A stretch of DNA of 64,000 nt from JALOKP01 sp963800865 (GTDB lineage Bacteria; Acidobacteriota; Polarisedimenticolia; J045): NCBI GenBank assembly GCA_963800865.1, contig CAWDCL010000004.1, positions 2,294,001 to 2,358,000 of the forward strand, read 5' to 3'. Under the pieces are notes generated by a model. It made no database searches, had not been told where the DNA came from, and saw nothing but the letters and a program-made list of their open reading frames with translations. Positions 17,000 through 26,215 of this stretch are shown here, in pieces (position 1 is the stretch's first letter; each line of letters opens with the position of its first letter). The translations under genes and the position numbers were made by a program.

Positions 17000-17704
17000 T
17001 CATGACGCGTCCGGGGCGGTGGTTCCGATGGCGTGCCCGCGCCGCTCGGCCGCGGCACGCATGAAGCGCGCCAGCTGCGCGCTCGCCTCGACCCCGAGCG
17101 GGAGGAACCGCAATCCCCAGCCGCGCTCGCCGCCGCGCCCTTCTCCCTCGCGGATGATCTCGATCGCGACCTCGATCGGACGCGCGCCGTTCTGGAAGAC
17201 CAGCACGCCCGGCCGCCCGTGCGGCGGAGCGTCGAAACGGACGAACGCGCCGTCCAGCGACAGCTCGACGCAGCGTCCGGCGAAGCCGGCACCGTCCTGC
17301 TGCAGCTCGCACGGCACGTCGACGACGCGACGCGCGCCGCGGCGCGCGCTCCCGCTCAGCAGCCGGCGGACCGCCTGCTCCAGGTCGTGGCGCGTGACCG
17401 GCTTGGAGAGGAACTCCGCCACGCCGCATTCGATGCAGCGCTCGCGGTGCAGCGAGAGCCCGATGTAGAGGACGGGGATGCCGGCGGTGTCCGGGGCGTC
17501 GCCGAGGCTCCGGCAGGCGTCGAAGGCCTCGGGAAAGAACTCGCCCTCTTCGATCACGACGATGTCGGGACGCGAGGCCCGCGCGCGGACGACGGCGTCG
17601 TCGCCCGGCCGCAGCAGCGCGACCTCGACCGCCGCCCGGCCGAGCGGCGTGGCCCTGATCTCCGCCAGGAGCCGCACGTCGTCGACGATCAGGACGCGTG
17701 TCAT
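17000..17704 (-). CDS. Receiver-like domain fused to PilZ domain; phosphoacceptor Asp replaced
   Basis: A 234-residue protein. The N-terminal receiver fold has VLIVDD and the conserved Lys in FLSKPVT, but the strand-3 end reads PDIVVIEEGEF, with Glu at residue 52 where Asp is normally phosphorylated. The C-terminal half is PilZ-like (RRGARR near its start and VELSLDGAFVRF where the D/NxSxxG motif belongs, here with Glu), a domain that usually binds cyclic di-GMP. It ends in a helical tail (ASAQLARFMRAAAERRG). ATG at 17704. The gene directly precedes the histidine-kinase-like gene, so the two are likely an operon. With neither phosphotransfer residue present, control by ligand or binding is more likely than by phosphorylation. 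Confidence 0.82.
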   Translation of the reverse strand: MTRVLIVDDVRLLAEIRATPLGRAAVEVALLRPGDDAVVRARASRPDIVVIEEGEFFPEAFDACRSLGDAPDTAGIPVLYIGLSLHRERCIECGVAEFLSKPVTRHDLEQAVRRLLSGSARRGARRVVDVPCELQQDGAGFAGRCVELSLDGAFVRFDAPPHGRPGVLVFQNGARPIEVAIEIIREGEGRGGERGWGLRFLPLGVEASAQLARFMRAAAERRGHAIGTTAPDAS

Positions 17705-17924
17705 CGATCCCTCGACGCCCTCACGGCGTTCCCGGCGCCCCGCGGGCGCCGCCTCGTCCGAACCGGGCGAACGGGATAGAAAGCGCTCGAAAAGCCTTGC
17801 GCGGCAAGCGTTTTCGCCGATCGACCCCGCTGCCGGACCGGAATGTACCACCCTCGGGGGGGGCGAACAATCCGGTTTCGGGCGCGCCCCACGGAGGATC
17901 GCGAGGCGGGCTGCAGGGAAGGAC

Positions 17925-18000
17925 TGGAGCGGGCGACGAGGCTTGAACTCGCGACCCTCAGCTTGGGAAGCTGATGCTCTACCAACTGAGCTACGCCCGC
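17925..18000 (-). tRNA. tRNA-Gly (anticodon CCC)
   Basis: On the minus strand a full cloverleaf folds: acceptor GCGGGCG/CGCCCGC, D arm GCTC...GAGC, anticodon stem TCAGC/GCTGA with loop TTCCCAA giving anticodon CCC, variable loop, and T arm with TTCAAGC. The CCA tail is encoded (17925-17927). A sigma70-like promoter lies just upstream. Confidence 0.96.
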
Positions 18001-18014
18001 TCGGACGAAGGCGG

Positions 18015-18043
18015 ACTGTAGCGCGGCCCCTGCCGGGTCGCAA
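18015..18043 (-). promoter_or_regulatory. Sigma70-type promoter of the tRNA-Gly gene
   Basis: On the minus strand TTGCGA (18038-18043) and TACAGT (18015-18020) are separated by exactly 17 bases. The predicted transcription start is within about 10 bases of the tRNA 5' end. Confidence 0.7.
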
Positions 18044-18044
18044 C

Positions 18045-18150
18045 GGGGATCGGGGACAGCAACCGTAAGCCAGTTAGTCGCGGGAAGTTCCAGCGCTCTC
18101 GTCGGCCGCGCGGTCGACTAACTGGCTTACGGTTGCTGTCCCCGATCCCC
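18045..18150. repeat. 106-bp perfect inverted repeat (36-bp arms)
   Basis: Arms 18045-18080 and 18115-18150 are perfect complements and enclose a 34-base GC-rich spacer. The outer part of each arm contains GGGGACAGCAACCG. It fills the gap between the tRNA promoter and the NtrC-type gene stop. It differs in sequence and loop from the four conserved-loop hairpins. It resembles a MITE or a REP-type palindrome; the GGGGACAG end is like the ends of repeats associated with REP transposases, which is recollection rather than a search result. It would also serve as a terminator-like structure for the NtrC-type gene. Confidence 0.9.
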
Positions 18151-18164
18151 TATCCGTGGCGCGG

Positions 18165-19529
<1,365 letters not shown>

Positions 19530-19631
19530 CGGTCCCCTCCGCCCGAAGGCGCTCCGGTCGACCCCGCAGGTAGCCGACAGACCTATCGGTCGCGGCGGGC
19601 CGGGCTTGAGACGGAGGTGGATCGATCCTGG

Positions 19632-20000
19632 TCAGGGAGTGTTCGAAGGCGGGACGCCGACCTCGATCCGACCGTCGAGAACCGCGGCACCGGCTGCATC
19701 GAACCGGCGCGCCGCGACGGTCCCCGCCAGCGCGCCCCCGGGAGCGACCAGGACCGGACCGTCGACCCGGAAGCCCCCGCGGGCCCGGCCCTCGACGCGC
19801 AGCGAGGCGCAGCGCGCGGCGCCCGCGACGAGCTGCCCGCCGGCGCCGACGATCACCTCCCCGCCGAGCGCCAGGTCGGCCGTCGCCTCGCCGAGAACGA
19901 TCAGCATCCCCGATCCCGAGATCGTCCCGGTCCAGGCGGCGCCGCGGCCGACCTGGCTGTAGGCGGGGGCCTCCGGACGGGTGAGGAACCGGAACTTCAC
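19632..20000 (-). CDS. Bactofilin-like (polymer-forming cytoskeletal) protein
   Basis: A 122-residue protein composed of short repeating beta-helix turns, with alternating small and hydrophobic residues: WTGTISGSGMLIVLGEATADL, VIVGAGGQLVAG, LRVEGRARGGFRVDG and VLVAPGGALAGTVAARRF. This is the bactofilin fold, whose members polymerise into membrane-associated filaments. It is short but within the family range. The GTG at 20000 is preceded by GGGAGG and overlaps the stop of the cysteine desulfurase gene (GTGA), so translation is coupled to it. A role in cell shape is typical of the family; nothing ties it to its neighbours functionally. Confidence 0.72.
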   Translation of the reverse strand: MKFRFLTRPEAPAYSQVGRGAAWTGTISGSGMLIVLGEATADLALGGEVIVGAGGQLVAGAARCASLRVEGRARGGFRVDGPVLVAPGGALAGTVAARRFDAAGAAVLDGRIEVGVPPSNTP

Positions 20001-21133
20001 GCCGCCTCCCGGACCGCGTCGGCGAGGATCGCCGCGGCCCGCGCGAGCTCGTCGTCCCCGCTCGCGGGTCCGAGGCTCACGCGCACGAGCCCGCGCTGCC
20101 AGGCCGGCTCGAGGCCCAGGGCGCGCATCACCGCCGACGGGCCCTCGCGCCCGGCGTGGCAGGCCGAGCCGGCCGACACCGCCAGGCCCCGCGCATCGCA
20201 GGCGGCGGCGACGGCCCGCCCGTCGCGCTGCTCGAAGACCAGCGCCGTCGTGTTCGGCAGCCGCTCGGCCCCCGCTCCGGCGACGCGCGTGCCGGGAACG
20301 CGCCGCAGCAGCTCGGCTTCGAACCGGTCGCGCCGGGCCGCAACGGCCGGGCCCGCCGCAAGGCGCTCCGGCACCCGCTCCGCCGCCGCGCCGAAGGCGA
20401 CCGCCAGCGGCAGGGCCTCGGTGCCGGGACGGCGGTCCCCTTCCTGCCCGCCGCCCGCGCAGAACGGGAGCGGCTCCAGCCCCTCGCGCACGAGCAGCGC
20501 GCCGACCCCGGGCGGTCCGCCGATCTTGTGCGAGGAGAGCGACAGCAGGTCGGCACCGAGCGCAGCGAAGTCGAGCGCGATCTTCCCGAGCGCCTGCACC
20601 GCGTCGACGTGGACCAGCGCCCCCGCGGCGTGGGCCCGCGCCGCGATCGCCGCGACGTCGTTCACGGTCCCGATCTCGTTCTGCGCCAGCATCACGGAGA
20701 CCAGCGCGCGGCGCGTGCCGGTGAGCGCTTCGGCGACCGCTTCGGGCTCGATCACGCCCCGCTTCGAAGCCCGCGCGGTCAGCAGCGGCAGGCCGTGCGT
20801 CGCCGCCAGCCGGGCCGCCGTCTCGCCGACCGCCGGGTGCTCCAGCTCGCCGATCACGAGCGCGTCGACATCGCCGCGCTCGACCAGCCCGCGCAGGGCG
20901 AGCGCGTCGGATTCGCTGCCGCCGGAGCAGAACACAACGGCCTGGCGTGTCGCGCCCGCCGCCGCGGCGACCTGTCCGCGTGCCGCCTCGAGCAGCGCCC
21001 GCGCGCGGCGGCCCTCGGCGTGAGCGGACGACGGGTTGCCCCACCCCTCGGCCCAGAGCCGCCCGAGCAGGTCGGCGATTCCGGGCGCGGGGGGCGCGGT
21101 CGCGTTGTGGTCGAGGTAGATCCGACCGCTCAC
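19997..21133 (-). CDS. Cysteine desulfurase (NifS/IscS-like, class V aminotransferase)
   Basis: A PLP enzyme of 378 residues that would release sulfur from cysteine as an enzyme-bound persulfide for Fe-S clusters or tRNA thiolation. Family features: YLDHNATAPP at the N-terminus, FCSGGSESDALAL, VHVDAVQALGKI, the PLP Lys in SLSSHKIGGPPGVGAL, RPGTEALP, and the catalytic Cys in SAGSACHAGREGPS. GTG 21133 overlaps the ileS stop by 4 bases. There is no IscU or Fe-S gene next to it, so tRNA modification (NifS-like with MnmA) is as likely as cluster assembly. It sits between ileS and bactofilin in one coupled chain. Confidence 0.92.
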   Translation of the reverse strand: MSGRIYLDHNATAPPAPGIADLLGRLWAEGWGNPSSAHAEGRRARALLEAARGQVAAAAGATRQAVVFCSGGSESDALALRGLVERGDVDALVIGELEHPAVGETAARLAATHGLPLLTARASKRGVIEPEAVAEALTGTRRALVSVMLAQNEIGTVNDVAAIAARAHAAGALVHVDAVQALGKIALDFAALGADLLSLSSHKIGGPPGVGALLVREGLEPLPFCAGGGQEGDRRPGTEALPLAVAFGAAAERVPERLAAGPAVAARRDRFEAELLRRVPGTRVAGAGAERLPNTTALVFEQRDGRAVAAACDARGLAVSAGSACHAGREGPSAVMRALGLEPAWQRGLVRVSLGPASGDDELARAAAILADAVREAA

Positions 21134-24100
21134 GCCCGCCTCGCGACCCCGAAACGGACCGGCTGCCCCTCGATGTCGGTCTCCTTGACCGACGCCCCCG
21201 GCCGCGGCGCAGCGACTTCGAGCGACGCCGCGAGCGTCTCGCCGGCGATCAGCTCGCGGTGCGTCTCGATCGCCGCCGCGAGCGCTCCCGCGGCGTCGAC
21301 CGTGACCTCGATCCGGTCGGCGTAGTCGAGGTCGAGCTCCTTGCGCAGGGTCTGGATCCGGTTGACCACCTCGCGCGCCAGCCCCTCTGCCAGGAGCGCC
21401 TCGTCGAGGTCGGTCTCGAGCACGACCACCGCGCGCGCCGAGGACGAGGCGGCGTAGTGCTCCCGGGCGGTGAGCGAGATCGCGACCTCCTCCGGCCCGA
21501 GCGTCACGGCCTGGCCGTCGACGGTGATCCGGATCTCCCCGTCCGCGTCGAGCTGCCGCCGCAGCGCAGCGACGTCGGCCGCACCGAGCGCCTTCTTGAC
21601 GCCCGGGACCAGGGCGCCGACCCGCGGCCCGATCAACCGGAAGTTGGGCTGCATCTTCCAGACGACGAAGGCGTCGGCATCGCCGCCGACGACGACTTCC
21701 CGGACGTTGAGCTCCTCCGCGACGATCGGCGCCAGGGCCGCCAGCGCGGCGTCCCCGGCGTGGTCCGCCAGGAAGATCCGCGCCGCCGCCAGCGGCTGCC
21801 GCACGCGCAGCTTCTGATTGGCGCGCGCCGAGAGCCCGAGCGAGACGACCTCGCGCGCGAGCGACATCGACTGCGACAGCGGCTCGTCGATCCAGGCCGC
21901 CGGCGGCTCCGGCCAGGGCGCGAGGTGCACGCTGTCGGGCTGCGCGCCCGGCCAGGCCCCGCCGACCAGCGTGCGCCAGGTGTGCTCGGAGAAGAACGGG
22001 ACGAAGGGCGCGGCCATCAGCGAGAGGTCGACGAGCACCTCCCACAGCGTCCAGAACGCGTCCGCCTTGTCGTCCGAGAAGCCCGGGGCCCAGAAGCGGT
22101 CGCGGGTCCGCCGGACGTACCAGTTGGAGAGCCCGTCGACGAACTCCCCGAGCGCCCGGGCGGCGTCGTAGATGCGGTAGCCGTCCAGCGCCTCGGTCAC
22201 GCGGCGACAGGTCAGGGCGGTCTCCGAGAGGATCCAGCGGTCCATCTGCGGCCGCGCCGCCGCCGGCCGGTACCCCTTCCCCCGGCGGACGTCGGGCACC
22301 CGCCCCCCGGCCGCGGGAAGTCCGTCCGCCGGGTCGAAGCCGTCGATCGCGGCGTAGATCAGGAAGAACGACAGCACGTTCGACCAGCGGACCAGGAACT
22401 CGTTCTGCTGCTCCCGGATCCCGCGCAGCGAGTTGCGCGTGTTGCTCCAGGTCGGGCCGGAGGCGTAGAAGAACCAGCGGAAGGCGTCGGCCCCGGGCGG
22501 ATCGTCGAGGACGTCGATCAGCACCGGGTCGTCGGGCGCGACGCCGAGCGTCGCGCGGACCGCCGAGCCGAGCACGATCGACTCCTTGCCGGCCGCCCCG
22601 GAGAGCAGGCGGGCCTCGAAGGAGCGCTGCGGCTGCCGCGCGTTGTGCACGCGCACCCGCGCCCCTTCCGGGAGACCGAGCGACTTGACCTGTGCCGGCA
22701 GCAGCACGACCGCGTCGGGCGGCGGCGGCTCGCCGAGCCGGCCTTCGGGGGCCGTGCGCAGCGTGAAGCTCCCCTCCAGCACCAGGTCGGGCGGCGTGTA
22801 GTTGCCGACGCTCTTCGATTCCTTCTTGCCGTCGGCGTCGCCGACGTGCCCGAGCACGATGCAGGTCCGGTACGGATGCGGGTAGCCGCGCGGCGGGACG
22901 ACCCCGTAGCGCCGCTGTGTCTCCTCGTCGAAGACCAGCGTCGAGACCATCAGCATCGAGTAGAACCAGCCGCGCGTCTGGTCGATCGCCTCGGAGATGA
23001 AGTCGGCCGGGAAGGCCTCGCGGAACGACTCGAGCCCCTGGTGCGGGAAGCCCCACTGCGCGAACGGCATGCAGCCCGAGTCGAACCAGCAGTCGATCAC
23101 CTCGGGCACGCGGCGCATCGTCCCGCCGCAGCCCGCGCAGGGGAAGGTCACCTTGTCGACCCACGGCTTGTGGACGACGAGGTGCTCGGGCAGGCCGGGG
23201 TCCCTGGCGCAGGCCGTTGCCCAGTCGGCGAGGCAGCCCGGGTTCCGCTCCAGCGCCCGGTCGAGTTTGTCGAGCGCTTCGAGCGCGCCGCAGGCCTCGC
23301 ACTCCCAGATCGGCAGCGGCGTGCCCCAGTAGCGCTCGCGCGACAGCGCCCAGTCGACGTTGTTGGCCAGGAAGTCGCCGAAGCGGCCGTCCTTGATGTG
23401 CTCCGGCAGCCAGGCGATCTGCTGGTTGTTGGCGATCGCGTCGCCGATCCGCTCGGTCGTGCGGATGAACCAGGCCGGCCGCGCGTACTGGATCAGCGGC
23501 TCGTCTCCGGCCCGCCAGCAGAACGGGTAGTCGTGGCGGACCGTCCCCTCCTTGAAGACCAGGCCGCGGCTGCGCAGGTGGCGCACGATGTCGCGGTCGG
23601 CCTCCTTGCAGAAGCGGCCGGCGAAGTCGGTCACCGCCTCGGGGAACCGGCCGTCGGGCTGGAGCAGCTGGAGGAACCCCATCCCCTGCTCGCGGCAGAC
23701 GCGGAAGTCGTCCTCTCCGAACGCCGGGGCGGTGTGGACGATCCCGGTCCCGGTGTCCGCGCCGACGAAGTCGGCCGGGATGATCTGCCAGGCGCGGCCC
23801 CCCTCCGGCGTCGCGTAGCGGAACAGCGGTTCGTACGACTCGCCGACCAGCGTCTCGCCGAGGAAGCGCTCGAGGACCTCGACCCCGTCGCTGCCGAGCA
23901 CGCCTTCGGCAAGCGCCTCGGCGACGATCACCAGCTCTTCCGGTTGCCCCTCGCGGACCACCCGCGCCAGCACGTACTCCATGTCGGGCCGCACCGCGAG
24001 CGCGACGTTCGAGGGCAGCGTCCAGGGGGTCGTCGTCCAGGCCAGGTAGGAGACCCCGGGGCGGGTCCGGCTGGCGAAGCGCGCGATCACCTCCGGGTCG

Positions 24101-24708
24101 TCGACCGACTTGTAGCCGAGGCCGACCTCGGCCGACGAGAGCGCGGTGCCGCCCTGCGGCCACCACCAGACCACCTTGTGGCCGCGGTAGAGCAGCCCCT
24201 TGCGGAAGAGCTCGGCCAGCGCCCACCAGACCGACTCGACGTAGGAGCGGTGGAAGGTGACGTACGCGGTCGGCATGTCGATCCAGAAGCCGATCCGCTC
24301 GGTCAGCCGCTCCCACTCCTCGGTGTAGCGGAAGACCGACTCGATGCAGCGCCGCGTGAAGGGCTCGATCCCGTAGCGCTCGATCTCGGCCTTGCCGTGG
24401 ATCCCGAGTTCCTTCTCGACCTCGACTTCGACCGGCAGGCCGTGCGTGTCCCAGCCCGCCTTCCGCGGCACGTGGTAGCCCCGCATCGCCTTGTAGCGCG
24501 GGAAGAGGTCCTTGACGACGCGGGTCAGCACGTGGCCGTTGTGGGGCAGGCCGTTGGCGGTGGGCGGCCCCTCGTAGAAGACGAAGGTCGGGCCGCCCGC
24601 GCGCTCGGCGAGTTGCCGCTCGAAGACCTTTCCGTCTTTCCAGAACTGGAGGATCTCCCGCTCGGCCTCGGCAAAGCGGAATTCTCCCCGGGGGCGCTGG
24701 TAGGGCAT
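21130..24708 (-). CDS. ileS: Isoleucyl-tRNA synthetase with an insertion after the KMSKS loop
   Basis: This class I synthetase of about 1192 residues charges tRNA-Ile. The HIGH-type motif is PHNGH in PPTANGLPHNGHVLTRV; the CP1 editing domain contains YLAWTTTPWTLPSN and GIVHTAPAFGEDD; Trp-rich and zinc-like Cys segments (CEACG and CAGCG) are present. The KMSKS motif reads KKESKSVGNY near residue 626. Between GNYTPP and the following GADAFRWFFY helix, about 85-90 extra residues are inserted (codons about 22770-22505), where canonical enzymes have fewer than ten. The insert shows two strand-rich repeats (VLLPAQVKSLGLPEGARVRV and IVLGSAVRATLGVAPDDPVL). ATG 24708. Next gene, cysteine desulfurase, overlaps by 4 bases. 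Confidence 0.95.
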   Translation of the reverse strand: MPYQRPRGEFRFAEAEREILQFWKDGKVFERQLAERAGGPTFVFYEGPPTANGLPHNGHVLTRVVKDLFPRYKAMRGYHVPRKAGWDTHGLPVEVEVEKELGIHGKAEIERYGIEPFTRRCIESVFRYTEEWERLTERIGFWIDMPTAYVTFHRSYVESVWWALAELFRKGLLYRGHKVVWWWPQGGTALSSAEVGLGYKSVDDPEVIARFASRTRPGVSYLAWTTTPWTLPSNVALAVRPDMEYVLARVVREGQPEELVIVAEALAEGVLGSDGVEVLERFLGETLVGESYEPLFRYATPEGGRAWQIIPADFVGADTGTGIVHTAPAFGEDDFRVCREQGMGFLQLLQPDGRFPEAVTDFAGRFCKEADRDIVRHLRSRGLVFKEGTVRHDYPFCWRAGDEPLIQYARPAWFIRTTERIGDAIANNQQIAWLPEHIKDGRFGDFLANNVDWALSRERYWGTPLPIWECEACGALEALDKLDRALERNPGCLADWATACARDPGLPEHLVVHKPWVDKVTFPCAGCGGTMRRVPEVIDCWFDSGCMPFAQWGFPHQGLESFREAFPADFISEAIDQTRGWFYSMLMVSTLVFDEETQRRYGVVPPRGYPHPYRTCIVLGHVGDADGKKESKSVGNYTPPDLVLEGSFTLRTAPEGRLGEPPPPDAVVLLPAQVKSLGLPEGARVRVHNARQPQRSFEARLLSGAAGKESIVLGSAVRATLGVAPDDPVLIDVLDDPPGADAFRWFFYASGPTWSNTRNSLRGIREQQNEFLVRWSNVLSFFLIYAAIDGFDPADGLPAAGGRVPDVRRGKGYRPAAARPQMDRWILSETALTCRRVTEALDGYRIYDAARALGEFVDGLSNWYVRRTRDRFWAPGFSDDKADAFWTLWEVLVDLSLMAAPFVPFFSEHTWRTLVGGAWPGAQPDSVHLAPWPEPPAAWIDEPLSQSMSLAREVVSLGLSARANQKLRVRQPLAAARIFLADHAGDAALAALAPIVAEELNVREVVVGGDADAFVVWKMQPNFRLIGPRVGALVPGVKKALGAADVAALRRQLDADGEIRITVDGQAVTLGPEEVAISLTAREHYAASSSARAVVVLETDLDEALLAEGLAREVVNRIQTLRKELDLDYADRIEVTVDAAGALAAAIETHRELIAGETLAASLEVAAPRPGASVKETDIEGQPVRFGVARRA

Positions 24709-24846
24709 GAAGGCTCGGCTCCGTGTCGGAAGGGGGTCCCGGCGAAACGCGGTATTCTGCCACGCCGCGACGGGCCGGGACACGGGAGACGGGCTATCCT
24801 TCCGCGGTTCGGGCCCCCGCCGCGCCCGGCCGGAAGGAGCTGCCCG

Positions 24847-25392
24847 GTGTCGCCGCGTACGCGCGATCTCGCCATCGCAGGCCTCGTGATCCTGCTCGAC
24901 CAGGCGACCAAGGCCTGGGCCAGCACCCACTACCAGGTGCCGGTCCCGGTCATTCCGGGCTTCTTCCGCCTCGCGCTCTCGCACAACACGGGGGCGCTGT
25001 TCGGGCTGTTCGCGGCCCTGGGCGACCCGTGGCGGTCGATCCTGCTCACGCTGATCCCGATCTTCGCGGTGAGCGGCATCGCCTGGCTGATCTGGCGCTC
25101 CGATCCGGCCGAGTCCTCCAGCCGGCTCGCGCTCTCGCTGATCCTCGGCGGCGCGATCGGCAACCTGACTGACCGCGTGATCTACGGCCACGTGATCGAC
25201 TTCATCGACGTCTACTGGTCCTCCCCGCCCCTGTCGGACTGGCTGGTTTCGACCTTCGGCACGAACCGCTGGCCGACCTTCAACGTGGCCGACTCGGGCC
25301 TGACGATCGGCGCCGCCCTGCTGCTGTTCGACATGTTCTTCCAGCGCCCGGGCGAGCAGAAGAAGGACGACATTGCACCCGTTTCTGATTGA
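24847..25392 (+). CDS. lspA: Lipoprotein signal peptidase
   Basis: LspA is the inner-membrane aspartic peptidase that removes the signal peptide from diacylglyceryl-modified prolipoproteins. The protein has four membrane segments, LLDQATKAW at the first loop, and the catalytic aspartates in GGAIGNLTDRV and TFNVADSGLTIG. The C-terminus is a short Lys-rich tail. The GTG start follows GAAGGAGC at good spacing. It overlaps the TTG start of lgt by 20 bases, so the two steps of lipoprotein maturation are translationally linked. It diverges from ileS. Confidence 0.95.
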   Translation: MSPRTRDLAIAGLVILLDQATKAWASTHYQVPVPVIPGFFRLALSHNTGALFGLFAALGDPWRSILLTLIPIFAVSGIAWLIWRSDPAESSSRLALSLILGGAIGNLTDRVIYGHVIDFIDVYWSSPPLSDWLVSTFGTNRWPTFNVADSGLTIGAALLLFDMFFQRPGEQKKDDIAPVSD

Positions 25393-26215
25393 CTTCGGGA
25401 CCGTCTCGCTGCCGCTGCTGGGCGAGCTGCGGCTCGCGCTGCCGTCGTACGGCCTCATGCTGGCGCTGGGCACGCTCCTCGGCTGGATCTGGTACCACCG
25501 CGAAGCACGCCGGCGCGGGCTCGACCTCGACCTCGCCTCGGGCGTGCTGTTCTGGTCGATCGTCGGCGCGCTGGCCGGCGGGAAGCTCGGCCTCGTGCTG
25601 GTCGAGCCCGGCTACTACCTCGGCGACCCGTCGCGGCTGCTGAGCGCCGATTTCCTGCGCGCCGGGGGGGTGGTCTGGACGGCGGTGCTGGCCGGCATCG
25701 CGACGCTGATCACGCTGTGCCGGCGCTGGGGACTTCCGGTGGCCTCGGTGCTGGATTGCGCCGCGCTGCCGATCCCGGTCGTGCAGGCGATCGGCCGCGT
25801 CGGCTGCCTGCTGGCGGGCTGCTGCCACGGCGCGGCCTGCAGCCTGCCGTGGGCGATCGTCTACACCTCGGCCGAAGCGCACGAGCGCACCGGCGTCCCG
25901 CTCGGTGTCCCGCTCCACCCCGCCCCGCTCTACGAATCGGCCTGGAACCTCGCCGTCGTGCTTCCCGTGCTGCTGCTCGTGCGGCGGCGCCAGCGCTTCG
26001 CGGGAGAGGTGATGCTGGCCTACCTCGCGACCTACAGCGTCGGCCGCGCGCTGGTCGAGTTCTTCCGCGGCGACGGCGCGCGCGGGATCTGGTTCGGAGG
26101 CGCACTCTCCTCCGGGCAGATCGTCTCGCTGGCGGTCTTCCCGGTCGCTGCCGGTCTCTGGATCGCGCTCCGCCAGCGGGGCCCGGCGAAGCCCCCGGCG
26201 GAACCGGCCCCGTGA
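25373..26215 (+). CDS. lgt: Prolipoprotein diacylglyceryl transferase
   Basis: Lgt transfers diacylglycerol from phosphatidylglycerol to the lipobox cysteine of prolipoproteins. About 280 residues with seven membrane segments. The Lgt signature region reads VQAIGRVGCLLAGCCHG, a divergent, Cys-rich version of the usual GRxGNFxNxE; similar GCC variants occur in many non-enterobacterial Lgt-like proteins. C-terminal YSVGRALVEFFRGD is well conserved and contains the Arg/Glu residues of the family. TTG 25373 is preceded by AGAAGGACG. The gene follows lspA and its stop overlaps the start of the pseudouridine synthase gene. Confidence 0.88.
   Translation: MHPFLIDFGTVSLPLLGELRLALPSYGLMLALGTLLGWIWYHREARRRGLDLDLASGVLFWSIVGALAGGKLGLVLVEPGYYLGDPSRLLSADFLRAGGVVWTAVLAGIATLITLCRRWGLPVASVLDCAALPIPVVQAIGRVGCLLAGCCHGAACSLPWAIVYTSAEAHERTGVPLGVPLHPAPLYESAWNLAVVLPVLLLVRRRQRFAGEVMLAYLATYSVGRALVEFFRGDGARGIWFGGALSSGQIVSLAVFPVAAGLWIALRQRGPAKPPAEPAP

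Noticed and set aside
17793..17815. Short hairpin CTTGC/GCAAG followed by TTTT as a terminator
   Set aside because: The stem is only 5 bp and no plus-strand gene ends here; it is more likely part of the upstream region of the PilZ receiver gene.
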